A DNA stretch of 64,000 nt from assembly GCA_036172665.1 (NCBI GenBank), contig CM069876.1, positions 3,906,001 through 3,970,000 of the forward strand, written 5' to 3'. Shown here in pieces: positions 23,388 through 34,410 of this stretch; the stretch's first letter is position 1; every line of letters begins with the position of its first letter. The notes below the pieces were generated by a model. The model had not been told where the DNA came from and made no database searches. It saw only the letters and a program-made list of their open reading frames with translations. Source of the DNA: Prosopocoilus inquinatus. Taxonomy: Eukaryota > Arthropoda > Insecta > Coleoptera > Lucanidae. Position numbers and translations under genes: made by a program.

Positions 23388-23455
23388 CCTCGAGCAGCCT
23401 CTGTACAGCTGTTTCAGCCCTGCTTGGGACTTCATCAGCAGAGACGTAGCTCGAC
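23388..23455 (-). ncRNA. Hammerhead ribozyme, core intact
   Basis: Minus-strand order: stem-I strand TCGAGCTACGTCTCTG (23454-23439), CTGATGA (23438-23432), stem II AGTCC-CAAGCA-GGGCT, GAA (23415-23413), ACAGCTGT (23412-23405), A, then CAGAGGCTGCTCGA. Stem I pairs GTCTCTG with CAGAGGC (seven pairs, one G-U), then TCGAGC with GCTCGA across an internal TAC/T loop. All invariant core positions (C3 U4 G5 A6, G8 A9, G12 A13 A14, A15.1-U16.1) are present. Predicted cleavage is after the A at 23404. Stem III is only two pairs within one molecule, but ACAGCTGT is self-complementary and could form eight pairs in a dimer. Confidence 0.82.
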
Positions 23456-23609
23456 ATTCCCACTGCAAACAAAAACGACCTATTCGCAATTGCTACTGCA
23501 ATGTCAGGTCAAAAAGCGATCGTCAGATGTCGCTATTTTATCTGTTCATCACTCTTATATCGCAATTGCGAATAAATTGGACAAGTCGTTTTTGTTTACA
23601 ATGGGAATG

Positions 23610-23676
23610 TCGAGCTACGTCTCTGCGGACGAAGTCCTAACCAGGGCTGAAACAGCTGTACAGAGGCTGCTCGAGG
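23610..23676 (+). ncRNA. Hammerhead ribozyme, core mutated
   Basis: Inverted partner of the minus-strand ribozyme in the same element. The stem-I strands TCGAGCTACGTCTCTG (23610-23625) and CAGAGGCTGCTCGAGG (23661-23676), stem II, GAA and ACAGCTGT are all retained. The first core box reads CGGACGA instead of CTGATGA. The U4-to-G change hits an invariant position, so loss of activity is expected. Confidence 0.75.
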
Positions 23677-23727
23677 TTTTCACTGCAATCAAAAGCGATT
23701 TGCACAAAATTTTTTGATATACATATA

Positions 23728-24930
23728 GTTGTTCTATGACATTATAAACAACATAGTAAAAGATGTTCCTGTAAGTTACTTAAAAATCAATTATGTAATA
23801 AAAAGTAATAGAAATATAGTAAATAAAGCAAATACGATGTTCATTTCTGTAAACATCTGTAAAATATTTGGATATCAGGTTTGTATTAAACTATTCTTCC
23901 TAAATTCAATATTAAAAAGTTCAAGTGGATGGGAATTCATGCGATGACACCGTGTATTTGTATAAATGAATTAATAGTAATTTTAATTGGAGAAAGTAAG
24001 TTTAATTTTTTTCTGACTTCAGAATAATTATTATAAGGCTCTCGTAATTGCTCTTTTGCAAAGGCCTCAAGTTAACTTGTCCTGTTTTCCTGTGAAGTTG
24101 TTGGCAACTAAATGAAGTAATAACAGAAAACGCAGATGGACATAACATTCCGTGAACCTCACGCCGACACACCGAAAACAAGCAAACACGCAGCCTGATA
24201 ATTATTGCTTTTATAATTGCAAGTCTGGCTATGATTAGAGGCTGCCCGCTCGTCAAACCGATGCTTTCGGTTGGCGAAAGCTTTTAAGCTCCTTTCGCAC
24301 AGCGGCCAAAATCGCGAAACGATAGTCAGGATTAACCACAGCACCACTTTGACGAGTGTAATTGAGTTCTCAGTTTTCCGTGCGATTCTTTCTCTGTTTC
24401 GCCGTTGTACCGGCGAGGATGTGGTGCTAATTTTACAGAAGGCTAATTATAATGTAATTGTTGATGTAGAAGGTTCTATTATTGCTTGATATTTAATTAA
24501 AATCTGATGAGTTGGTTTAAAAGTACTGTATAATTATTGTTACGTTCGAAATCAACCCTGTTTATATGCGTGCCTCACGTTTTCAGTTACATACATGACA
24601 GGCTCATATCACAGCGAAGTCTGCGGATGAAAATGTTGAAGTGCAAAATGCTTGTTCCTATTGAGGGAGAATTTTATATGAAAAAAAGAACAGAAAATAC
24701 AAGTCTAATTAACATGGAATAATACTTTATTCTCATAAGAATGCATGAATGAATAATTACGTTAAAATACTATGGTAAAAAAAGGGCAATTGTTGTGTGT
24801 CTCTGATTGCTTCCAAACGGTCCAAAGGATCGCCAAAACTTCTGAACTTGTTCTCTAGTGTTATTTAATCAAAGTTAGGGAAATTTGAAATTGAAGGGTA
24901 TCACAAAACCTTTGTCTTTAAATGAAACTC
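23728..24930. other. Intergenic stretch
   Basis: No protein-like frame. The block at about 24000-24480 is less AT-rich and carries motifs such as AACCACAG and AATTATTGC that could be factor sites, but there is no firm support for a function. Confidence 0.4.
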
Positions 24931-25013
24931 TAAGTTATTATTATTATTATTATTATTTGGTTAAAGTGTCCAACGGAACAAGCCCAATTATAGGACACTT
25001 GAGTACACCAGTT

Positions 25014-27902
25014 TTAATGAACCGCATTTCTTATTTCCAAAATTGTGCAATTAAATATGTCCAATGATTGCTCAACACAGTTATAATTATAAATAATTTG
25101 CTTAAGCGGAGAACTCATTCCTGTATCTGTTCTGACATTGGGCGCATAAAATACGTTTCTTATTTTGGAATTAGCTCTACCAACTCTAAGGCTAATTCTA
25201 GAAAGTAGGATGGGACAGTCGTGTATGTTATGTATCACCTTAAATAGGAAAATTATCGAATTTTCAACACGTCTTGAGGCTAACGATGTCAGATTAAATC
25301 GTTGCAGAAGGAGGTCTTGAGGATAACCTCTAGGTGGATAGGTCCCATCAGCTAAATACGCAGCTGCTTTTAAGAACTTACGCTGCACCCGTTCAAGTGA
25401 GGAAATGTAAACATTGTGTATGGGAGACCAGATTAACGATGCATACTCCAGACGAGATCTGACATACGTCGTATAAAGAAGTTTTAAGGTATTAAAATCA
25501 AAGAACTCTCTTCCGTTTCTAATGATGAACCCTAAGTACTTAAAGGCAGTTTGAACAATATAATCAATATGGTTACTGAAAGTAAGTTTAGGATCAAATA
25601 TTACACCAAGATCTCGGAAAGTATCGGGTCTAACAAGTGCTGTGCCATCAATTTTGTATGTTGTTTCAAGAGGCTTTTTCTTCCTAGTGAAAGTCATTAC
25701 ATTACATTTCGAGACATTTAATGGAAGATTGTTTTCCCTGCACCATTCGTACACTGCATCAAGGTTCTTCTGTAGATGAATAGAATCCTCTACTGAGTTT
25801 ATAGTACGATAGATTTTTAAATCATCAGCATACATTAAAAACGAAGTATCAAGGCTATCCGAAATATCATTGATAAAAATGCTAAACAGCAGAGGGCCCA
25901 ACACAGATCCTTGTGGTACCCCACTTTGCTGTTTAAATAGATTGGATTTATGTCCGTTGAGTGTTACAAACATGTAGCGATCATTCAAATAAGATGTTAT
26001 TAATTGAATCAAATTATCAGAAAAACCAAAATAATCCAGTTTATGCAATAGCAACTCGTGGTCGATCGTATCAAAGGCCTTCGAAAAGTCCGTGTAGATA
26101 ACATCTACCTGGCCTTGGGCATCTAAGGCTTCACACAAAAATTGGGTAACTGACACCAGATTGGTTTCAATTGATCGCCCATTTATGAACCCATGTTGGT
26201 TTACGGTTAAAATATGTGAGACATGATTATAAAAGAAGACATGAAGCAACAACTCGAAGACTTTGGCAAAATTACATATAATTGATATCGGTCTGTAATT
26301 TAGAATATTAGATTTACTACCTTTTTTATGTACAGGACAGATTCTTGAAACTTTCCACAGTGACGGAAACTGACCAGAGCCAAGGATAAGATTGAATATC
26401 CTAGTTAAAGGTTTGGCAAAGACATAAATACAATCTCGTACAACAAAGGCAGCAATTCCATCTGGACCTGACGTCAGTTTGGGTTTCAACTTCTTAATAG
26501 CCCGAATTACATCATCTTCAGTGACTGAGTTTATGTTTAGCACGTTTGTGTTTAAGGTAAGAGAGTCTTGATTAACCTGTACATGACTGTTATTAATAAA
26601 GGATTGAGCAAAATAATCAGCAAAAGCATTGACTATTTCTTCGGGATTATTCAAATTCTTGTCATTATGGGTCATTTCAGATGGAATATTATTAGAGTCA
26701 CTTTTAGACCGTATAAAAGACCAAAAAGCTCTAGGATTGCGTTTTAAGGTGTTGTTGATATGTTGTAAATACGATGTATAAGTAGTTTTAATTTCAGTTT
26801 TAATTGATGATCTTAATGATTTAAAAAGATTATAATCTTCGATTGATTTAGTTCTCCTGTACCTTCTCCAGAGAGTATTTTTCTTTTTTAATCCTTTAAT
26901 TATATCCATAGTGAACCAAATGGGATATGTACGTGACGGAAGACACTTTTTCCTTGGTACATGAATTTTAAAAATGTTGTCAAGTACGGCATAAAATTCA
27001 GTAAGTGCAGTATCTGCAGTAGAACAAGACTCAAGGAAGGACCAACTAACGTTAAGTAATGATTCATAGAGTTGGTTAAAATTGCATTTGCGAAAGTTGT
27101 ATTCTAAATCAGAAGTAGAATGAAGGTTTTTCTGTCCTTTTTTAGAAACAACATAATCGATACCAAGAGCTGGATGGTGAACATCTTCTGGTACAAAGAG
27201 ATCATCTGCTTTAGATACGCAGCATTGACTGAAAGTGTTTAGGAAAACTAGATCCAGAAGTCTGTTGTTCTGATTAAAAATGTTATTACATTGCTTTAAG
27301 CTATAGAAATTCATTAAGTTTTTCATATAACTATTGAGTGGCGTTATTTTAAGTTCACCAGAGGAGCACGACTCAAATTCAGGGATGTTAAAATCTCCTA
27401 AAAGAAGCATTTCAGATCCGTATAAACAAGATAAAGACATTAAAAAATCGATAAGCACACAATAATCATTACTACTGCACAATGGTGGTATATAGATGAC
27501 TGGAATGAAAATTGGATGAAATTTGATAGTTATTTTAATAATTAGAAAATCAATAATAGATAAATTATCACAGATATCATCATCAATATTGCATATAGTT
27601 GCATTGATAATACGATTTATTGCCAACAAAACTCCTCCACCTCTTTTAAATGTACGATCATTACGATCTTTTCTGAAAACATTATACTTGTTTAAATCAA
27701 ATAATTCAGCATTCTTGACACTGTCATTCAACCATGTTTCAGTTAGTGCAATAACATCAAATTGCGATGCTGATACTGAGGATAAGTAAAATTCATGTGT
27801 TTTAGTGCAAAGTCCCCGTACGTTCTGATAGTAGCATAACAACGATGAACCGTTAGAAATATAATTAGAAGTGCAATTATTAATTAGCGAAGATGTACCC
27901 AT
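25014..27902 (-). CDS. LINE ORF2: apurinic-type endonuclease plus reverse transcriptase, intact
   Basis: An uninterrupted frame of 962 codons from an ATG 24 bases after the ORF1 stop. The N-terminal APE-type endonuclease has YYQNVRGL (residues 24-31), LTETWL (53-58, catalytic Glu), GDFNIPEF (169-176), DLVFLN (217-222) and PEDVHHPAL (238-246, catalytic His region). It nicks target DNA to prime reverse transcription. The reverse transcriptase follows: SGPDGI (478-483), PVHKKGSKSNILNYRPIS, TDFSKAFDTIDHELL (604-618), GVPQGSVLGPLLFSIFINDI (661-680) and YADD (691-694), the catalytic pair. A thumb with DLGVIFDPKLTFSNHI and a C-terminal domain end at EIRNAVH. Length and motif order fit a full jockey-clade ORF2. 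No stop or frameshift is seen, which suggests recent insertion. Confidence 0.93.
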   Translation of the reverse strand: MGTSSLINNCTSNYISNGSSLLCYYQNVRGLCTKTHEFYLSSVSASQFDVIALTETWLNDSVKNAELFDLNKYNVFRKDRNDRTFKRGGGVLLAINRIINATICNIDDDICDNLSIIDFLIIKITIKFHPIFIPVIYIPPLCSSNDYCVLIDFLMSLSCLYGSEMLLLGDFNIPEFESCSSGELKITPLNSYMKNLMNFYSLKQCNNIFNQNNRLLDLVFLNTFSQCCVSKADDLFVPEDVHHPALGIDYVVSKKGQKNLHSTSDLEYNFRKCNFNQLYESLLNVSWSFLESCSTADTALTEFYAVLDNIFKIHVPRKKCLPSRTYPIWFTMDIIKGLKKKNTLWRRYRRTKSIEDYNLFKSLRSSIKTEIKTTYTSYLQHINNTLKRNPRAFWSFIRSKSDSNNIPSEMTHNDKNLNNPEEIVNAFADYFAQSFINNSHVQVNQDSLTLNTNVLNINSVTEDDVIRAIKKLKPKLTSGPDGIAAFVVRDCIYVFAKPLTRIFNLILGSGQFPSLWKVSRICPVHKKGSKSNILNYRPISIICNFAKVFELLLHVFFYNHVSHILTVNQHGFINGRSIETNLVSVTQFLCEALDAQGQVDVIYTDFSKAFDTIDHELLLHKLDYFGFSDNLIQLITSYLNDRYMFVTLNGHKSNLFKQQSGVPQGSVLGPLLFSIFINDISDSLDTSFLMYADDLKIYRTINSVEDSIHLQKNLDAVYEWCRENNLPLNVSKCNVMTFTRKKKPLETTYKIDGTALVRPDTFRDLGVIFDPKLTFSNHIDYIVQTAFKYLGFIIRNGREFFDFNTLKLLYTTYVRSRLEYASLIWSPIHNVYISSLERVQRKFLKAAAYLADGTYPPRGYPQDLLLQRFNLTSLASRRVENSIIFLFKVIHNIHDCPILLSRISLRVGRANSKIRNVFYAPNVRTDTGMSSPLKQIIYNYNCVEQSLDIFNCTILEIRNAVH

Positions 27903-27926
27903 TGCAAGAGGTGACTGCTGTAATTG

Positions 27927-28340
27927 CTATTTATTTCCTAATTCTAATGTTTTAAGTTTTTCAAGTTGGTTTTTGTATACGACACAGTTGCTAATATCCC
28001 AAGCAGCATGATTGCTTTGAACAGCCGGATCTTTAACTTTAAGAGATTCACAGTGAACACATTTTAATGAAGTAGCTCGACAATCCTTAACGTTGTGTTT
28101 CCCAGAACACTTAGGACAGGTAGGATCATTCTGAGTACATTGAGGAGACATATGACGAAAACCACATTTATAACAATGGCGCACTTTAGTAGCATCCCAA
28201 ACTCTACAATAATCATAACCAATAAGCAAGTTCCTCGTTACATAAGAGATTAATTCTCCAAATCTGAAATTTCTTGCCCAAAAATGAAAAACTAACCTAT
28301 CACAAGCGAGCGCAGTCCGTTTGTTTTGAAACCTCTGCTT
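27927..28340 (-). pseudogene. LINE ORF1, C-terminal part with three zinc knuckles
   Basis: Minus-strand frame upstream of ORF2, open from about 28340 to the stop at 27927-27929 and ending LKTLELGNK. It carries three cysteine/histidine knuckles: CYKCGFRHMSPQC, CPKCSGKHNVKDC and CVHC...H...C, the usual nucleic-acid-binding end of jockey-type ORF1 (Gag-like) proteins. The preceding residues (LVFHFWARNFRFGELISYV and on to CRVWDATKVRH) are in frame. The N-terminal half is missing because the insertion is 5'-truncated or decayed there. The 24-base gap to the ORF2 ATG is compatible with re-initiation or a similar coupling. Confidence 0.78.
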
Positions 28341-28344
28341 GGTT

Positions 28345-29985
28345 TACGACTTGTTTCAGCAATTTATTCCTATTAAAACAATAAACCGCATTAAAACTTT
28401 TTATTTACGTTTAGAAAAACTCAGTCAAGGTCTCATTTATACGAATATGAAACCGACTTGCGGACATCGGCGTGTTTATTTGTATTTTCAGCATGCGATT
28501 TGTTTACGCACATCTTTCTAATAGACAATATCAATTATGTTAAAAACGAGTACCTATTCTTTGTTAAATTTTTGCTGAAGTAATTAAACATCTTCGTACG
28601 CTAGTTTTGTAACTGCGTTGAAAATGCGTGAAATTAGTTTTTAATTATCGCACTAATAGCTGCAGAATAAGTATTGCAAGAGCAGAAACTATTCCTATTG
28701 GAAAACCGGAAAGCAAGAATTGGAGTATGATACGATAAAAAATTTAAATAAATTAGATTGACTGTACACACAATAATCTTTGGGTTCAAAATAAGTAATT
28801 GAATAACTTCTCTGGCTCTTAATCGAACTATATTATTAATTGTTTACATTCCAACACAAAACACATGTTTTTAGAAGGATAATATTGAACCTGAATTTCT
28901 GCGTTGGCTTAAACCATAAAGACATAAAAGCTCTCGCCTAGTGCAGACGTTTATTTCGTCGTTTATTCGAAGTTTTAATAAAGAAACAAATTTATTTTTG
29001 CTGTAGAAATACAATAAACTATTAGTAACCAACATTGTAAGTTGATTATTGGCAATTTATAAATTATTATGATGTAAGAATTTCCACTTTTCCGATCGCC
29101 TTTAGATTGAATTTTTTTTAATTTATCTGTTAAAATACGGATTAGCGCAAAACTAATCATCAATTAGTGCAACGCGCACAAAATATTTTAAACTATTATT
29201 AAGAACTTACCTAGTTACAAAATTTATCTACTTTTAAAATTTACAAAGAAACACGATACTTGACCTGCCCTAAATACAATATCTGTGCATTAGGTCATGG
29301 TCTGCGTTTTTATGACTTTTGATGGCCTCGAACGTAGGAGAATAGTTGAAAACCAAGCTCCGCCAATACATTTAAGTTGCATTCAGCGACCCTCAAACAA
29401 TTTCTATGAAAAAGTAAAATAATTTTTATCTGCGATATTATTGTTATCTGACCAATAGTTGTATAACAAATTTTGCTTCTTTTTCTTGACCACTATTTGT
29501 GGTTTCAATTAAAGACATAGGTTTAGAGACACGCTGTATTTACATATCCATATATTCAATCAACATATTGTAAAAGACTTATTTAAGAAAAGTTCTTTTG
29601 ATATTAAAAAACTAAAATCGGACGATTTCTAGTTTTCAAATACATCTGTAAGCTGCAACAACAAGAGATGTCACTTCTGCCCAAGAAAGCAAAACAGAAA
29701 ATCTAACATAAAATATTCAGTGTATAGAAAAGTACTTTTGATTTGAATGTTACGATGGAACTGTATGAATAAGTTGGTTTTATGTATACATTCATTAAAG
29801 TTACTGAATCCTGTTCTTTGACTTCTAAATAAAAATGTTTATTCTTATAAATCATTTGCATTTAAAATGAACAAACCTGTTGTTTTGTCCTTGTTATTTG
29901 TTTTCTTCAGTTACTTTTTTTTCTTTTTCTTTTCTTCAGTTACTTTTTTTTTAATGGACACAAGGCTTTAAAATAGAACGTGAAC
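28345..29985. other. Intergenic stretch
   Basis: AT-rich, no protein-like frame. T-rich repeats (TTTTTCTTTTTCTTTTCTTC) occur at about 29910-29950. Nothing else is recognisable. Confidence 0.5.
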
Positions 29986-29989
29986 CATA

Positions 29990-30036
29990 ACACAGCTTAA
30001 AAGGGGTCGCGAAACCTAACAGTTTGGGAAACGCTG
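29990..30036. mobile_element. Solitary right end of a hAT MITE
   Basis: In reverse complement it reads CAGCGTTTCCCAAACTGTTA then GGTTTCGCGACCCC, matching the ends of the 1335-1768 hAT MITE. No opposite end was found, so the rest is lost or too diverged. Confidence 0.55.
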
Positions 30037-32744
30037 GCGCAATTCTCATGTTTTCGTCCATTTTGAACAAGCAGTTAGGGAAACATAAATACATTATATT
30101 TGATGATATTAAAATCTAATTCATCGGCAAAATGAGTTGGTGACGGTCAAAAAACGAGATAAAAATGTTTTGAATACAATTTAATAATGCTGTCTAAAAT
30201 AAATCAGTAGAGTAAAGTCGGCATATATGGAATACCCATTTTTTTGGGCCGCCATAAATTCTGAATTAAGATACTAAATATTCAGATATTTTAATTAAAA
30301 ATACTTTATCTTGTTTTCCAGCGGTTGCATATAATAAATTTAAGAAATACATATTTTTTTGGGAAAATTAAAAAAAAACTGCATTTTCATGATATGATTT
30401 AAAATGGCGTGTAATATGGAATAGTCAGTTGGGGTGATATGAAATAAGGAAAAATATGCAACATTTTGAATTAATAAGATGGAATATCAACTGTTGTACT
30501 ACACTACACCATAAGAAACCAACTTTGATGTAGAAAACACTTTTATTTTAAAAAATACGCGGAAGCTTCCAAAACGATAAATTCACAAAATCATGTAATG
30601 TAAAGTTATGCAATCCTCCCGGCTGATAACCTCTGTAGTAGTGATCTACAATAACGAAACTCATGTTAATGCGAGAGTCCTTCAACAGATGGCGCTTCTT
30701 ATTTTAAAAAAATACCAGGTATTCCATATTAGCCGGTCTATTCTATACCGGGTGTAATCAAATTAGTTTCACATATTAATACTGCAAGTTCCTCGTCATG
30801 TAAGAGAATTAATGCCGCAATTATCAATGGTCTAACTCAAAAACAAAAAAATTACCTACTAAAGGAGCGTTGGTACATTTGTTTGAGAACTTCTGATCGA
30901 TTGTGCGTAAAGACATCATAAAATAAAACTCCAGCAAAAGTCAAGGTCAAGTGCTTGATCGCATTTTTAAAAGCTGTGATGTTTTATGTAAACACAATAT
31001 CAAATTCATAGTGTCCCGGTGTTTGCCCACGTTTGCAATTTGATTAAAGAAAACCATTTTAAATCTACTCTGACTGATCATATGGAATTAAATTTGTTTT
31101 ATTAGATAATCGACAATAATTAGATCTTAGTGTGAATCACATAAACATAAACTTTATTCTTTATTGAATAACTAAAGAGTCTTCAATAACGACAAGACTA
31201 AATAAATAAATACGTAAAATGAACAAGCATTCGACAATAATTTAAGTAAAAGATAGGTTCTTTGTCAAATACTCCTCGATGTCAATTATTTATACAGTGT
31301 AAGCAAAACAAAATAATCAAATCATAAATGAAGGGACGATGAATACCGACGTAACTTTTACTTACTGTTACGCTTCTGTCAGCAGAAAATTAACTTAATT
31401 AATCCAGTAATTAATGAAACAAACGTGATGGATGTTTATTTTCTTTTTAGATGGAATTGCTGAGCGAAGATTTTATTGACCCAGTGCCCTTCATTTCGAT
31501 GACGCTTTATTGCTTTATGTTTTATTTATAATGTAATGTTTTGCTTAGAAAAATCCACACACGATCGGTCAGAGGTTCTCAAACAAAAAGACTCCGGACT
31601 CTTGTGGGGTTTTAATTTCTTTAATTTTTCACCAAAAAAATTAAGATATGCAGAATTCGTTTTCTTAAGTGATGAAGAACTTACAGTTTTAATATGTGAA
31701 ACTTATTTGATGACACCCTGTATATGCCGACTTCACCTTATACATAAAAATCTAATTTAATAATAAATTAATGTTTTAACTAAACATTCCATTACTTTTT
31801 AATTTATTGTTTTCATTACGTTTTACTTGTCCTTAATAATTATTTCTTTGTTTAATACAATTTTTTTTAAACTGAAATGAGATTTAAAGTGCAAATTTGC
31901 TATGAGCTTTCTATCTCTTTGCTGTAATGAAACCGGGGGTCAGTTCAATTTAACGTAATGTATTTGCCTCTTCTTAAAAAGGGAGCGAAATAAATTGGCG
32001 CGCAGCCGTAAAAAATATGGGGTGCAATAAAAAGCATCAAATTCAGTTTTATTATGAAACACTGTATAAAACGCGTTTTTGATGAATAATGTTATCGCGG
32101 ACATCGGCTTGAGTTCCAAGTCACGTTCGGCGGTCCCGGATAATCGACAGTCGCGCCAACCCTGTAACACAAAAATACAACGGCGAAGTTCTCGCAAACG
32201 TTTCAAGCTTTTCCTTTTCTAACCCCAAGCTGAGTTTCATTGGACGAGAGAAATAAAAGCTTGCAGATAGGCGAAGTGCTTAAAAAGCAGGATAACCTGT
32301 ACGATGTACACGAGTTTGTATAAGAGATTCTCGTTCGGGGAATTCAGACCGTTATTGTCAGAATTTCGACTGTCTTGTTTCTTTTACGGACCTCTTTCTG
32401 TTTTTAAGACAAAAAACCTGAGGACTTGGAACTTCGGATCCTGGCGTTCTTTTTTTTTCGTTTCATTTAAATTCTGAGTATTATTGTTTAGGATTCCTAC
32501 ATTTTTCTTTGGGAGAATATGCCAAGATCAAGGTGGTGTAGAATTTTGCAACGCCAAATTTCCCGACACATAAATCGGCTCGTCTAGCATAGTTCGCATA
32601 GTTTTGAGTTATTGAAATTTTAATTGATAACATCTAGTATAAATTTTGTTGGGAACATTCTTTCACACAGCAAAGAGTGTCTAAATATGTATGAAATTTT
32701 TGTGATATAATAAATTTGAGCTCAATATATTTTAAACAACAACT
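30037..32744. other. Intergenic stretch
   Basis: No protein-like frame. ATATGGAATACC near 30225-30236 has an inverted partner near 30719-30730, with a further ATATGGAATA near 30416, so a decayed element may lie at 30223-30731. The part at 31980-32230 is less AT-rich and could be conserved non-coding DNA. Confidence 0.4.
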
Positions 32745-32936
32745 AATAGGAGCTATTCTGTATCGAGTACGTTAAATTTAAATGTCAGTTGCTATGGTAA
32801 CAACCAATCATAAAGCTTTATGATTGGTTATTATGTTGCATGATAACAACCAATCATAAAGCTTTGTGATTGGTTGTTACCATAACAACAGACATTTAAA
32901 TTTAACGTACTCGATACAGAATAGCCCGCCCCTATT
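32745..32936. mobile_element. Near-perfect palindromic MITE of about 190 bp
   Basis: The arm from 32752 (GCTATTCTGTATCGAGTACG...) to about 32830 is mirrored by about 32848-32928 with only a few differences. Each arm also contains an inner palindrome AATCATAAAGCTTTATGATT. The ends (GGGCTATTCTGTA type) resemble those of the MITE at 56983-57223. The RNA or DNA strand would form an almost uninterrupted hairpin. Confidence 0.78.
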
Positions 32937-33029
32937 ATCTAAGTAAAATTTATTTTAACTTGAACGAAACATTTTTTTAATCACATTCTTCTTGTTTTAA
33001 CTTTAACTTCACTTCCGAATACATCTTAG

Positions 33030-34410
33030 GTAGAATAATATAATAATAATAAGGTCTTTATTTGAGCGAATGAATACAGAAAGAAACACATATGTGAAAT
33101 AAGATGACAGAGGCGAAGTTCAGCTAAGCGCTGTTCTTACACTTAACCTCTAGTAAAGTAACTAAAAGTAATTATAAATAATATATAGAGAACAAGTTCA
33201 GTGCGAATAAAAAAGAAAACTTTATTGCTCAGTATTTAGCATGAAAGAAATGTTTTAGCTTTATTTTGAATTGCTCAAAGCTCAATAATTTAAGATGATC
33301 AGGAAGAGTGTTATATACTTTTGCAGAATTGTAGGAAAACGACCGTTCGAACATTGAAGTGGATGTTTAGGCAATGATAACATATCCTTATTGCGCGTGT
33401 TGACTATATTAATATCTTGAAAGCGTAATAACTTTTGGTGTAAATACGGCGGAGATTTGGTTAGTAACAGTTTATGAGTTAGATTTACTAAGTGCAAACG
33501 CCAACGTTTTTTTAAAGTCAACCAGCCAGCCTCTTCCAACTTTTTTGGCACATGATCCCATCGCCTTAGACCGTAAGCAAATCGAATGCAATTATTTTGG
33601 ATAATATTTTGGTAATCGATTTGCATCACGAGAAGTTAATGCTGGCTCATAAACCATATCACAATAACTGAATTTAGATAATATTAACGCATCAGCTAAT
33701 AATAACCTTAATTTCGTATCTAAAAAGTCTTTATTCATAAATAGTTTTTTTCAGGGTACAGTACGAGCCCTGTATTAATGAGCTAACGTGCTTTCTAAAT
33801 CTTAGATTTATATCAATTATTAGACCTAAGTTTTTGGATTCTGATACCAATTGCAAAGCGTCACCATTAGTTGTAATTTTTACGCTGTTCGAAATCCGTT
33901 GTCTCATTTTATCAGGACCAAATACCATAATAAATGATTTTTTGTAATTTAAATGCAAGCCATGAACCTGAGAAACTTTAATTAGCTGACGAATATCAGC
34001 ATTGATTTTTTCAATTGCCTCAAGTGTTTCAGTAAAATAAAAAGATTTGTATAATTGCGTGTCGTCGGCATACTGATGAATCTCGCAATGTTGAATGAAA
34101 CTATGAAAATCGGATGTATATATTAAAAATAATAGGGGGCCTAAGATTGAGCTCTGCGGCACTCCTTTTAGAATGGGTGATAATTCCGAACAACAGTTGT
34201 TTAGAATAACTCGTTGCTGTCGATCAGTCAAGAAGCTATTAAGGAAGTTGACAACTGTAGGATCAAATCCATAATACTTTAATTTCAAAAGTAAAATTTC
34301 GTGATGTAGCATATCGAACGCCTTACTATAATCAAGCAACGTAAGGACTGTCAACTTTCCCATGTCTCTTGACTGGAATATATCGTCTATGACGTGTAAT
34401 CAGATATTAG
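33030..34410 (-). pseudogene. 5'-truncated LINE with reverse transcriptase, frameshifted
   Basis: Minus-strand non-LTR reverse transcriptase. From the 5' truncation near 34400 it shows VIDDIFQSRDMGKLTVL, then LLDYSKAFDMLHHEILL, GVPQSSILGPLLFLIYTSDF (a serine replaces the usual glycine in PQGS), QYADDTQLYKS (near 34070) and the thumb SKNLGLIIDINLRFRKHV. After frame changes near 33740 and 33350 come the C-terminal region with NTRNKDMLSLPKHP and a final SFEQFKIKLKHFF. The 3' end is followed by an (AAT)n-type tail at about 33033-33051. It is closest in the window to fragment B at 9.7-10.6 kb. At least two frameshifts make it inactive. Confidence 0.85.

Larger units (their letters stand above)
23209..23714. 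mobile_element. Penelope-derived ribozyme element, 506 bp, 13-bp target duplication
   Basis: The element lies between two exact copies of TGATATACATATA (23196-23208 and 23715-23727). Its right half (about 23563-23714) is an inverted copy of about 23351-23490. The outer left part at 23209-23250 recurs inverted at 23505-23548. Each half carries a hammerhead ribozyme sequence reading outward. No protein is encoded. The plan (inverted long terminal segments, an extra tail on one side, a variable-length target duplication) matches the Penelope-like element at 48.2-50.4 kb, so I infer mobilisation by Penelope machinery. Confidence 0.75.
24938..28340 (-). mobile_element. Jockey-group LINE, nearly complete coding region
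   Basis: Minus-strand non-LTR retrotransposon with a partial ORF1, a 962-codon ORF2 and a 3' trinucleotide tail at 24938-24957 ((AAT)n in element sense). The ORF2 stop is only about 55 bases from the tail, so the 3' UTR is very short. The 5' end is not clear: ORF1 sense is lost at about 28340, so the copy is 5'-truncated. No target duplication could be fixed. It is the youngest-looking LINE in the window. Confidence 0.87.

Noticed and set aside
24506..24560. CTGATGA near 24506
   Set aside because: No GAAA box at suitable spacing and no pairing stems.
30223..30731. ATATGGAATACC inverted pair
   Set aside because: Only about 12 matching bases, AT-rich, with no target duplication; too weak to list as an element.
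34010..34095. CTGATGA...GAAA on the plus strand inside a LINE
   Set aside because: CTGATGA is the complement of the codons for HQYADD in the reverse transcriptase; no stem II or stem I can be formed, so it is not a hammerhead.
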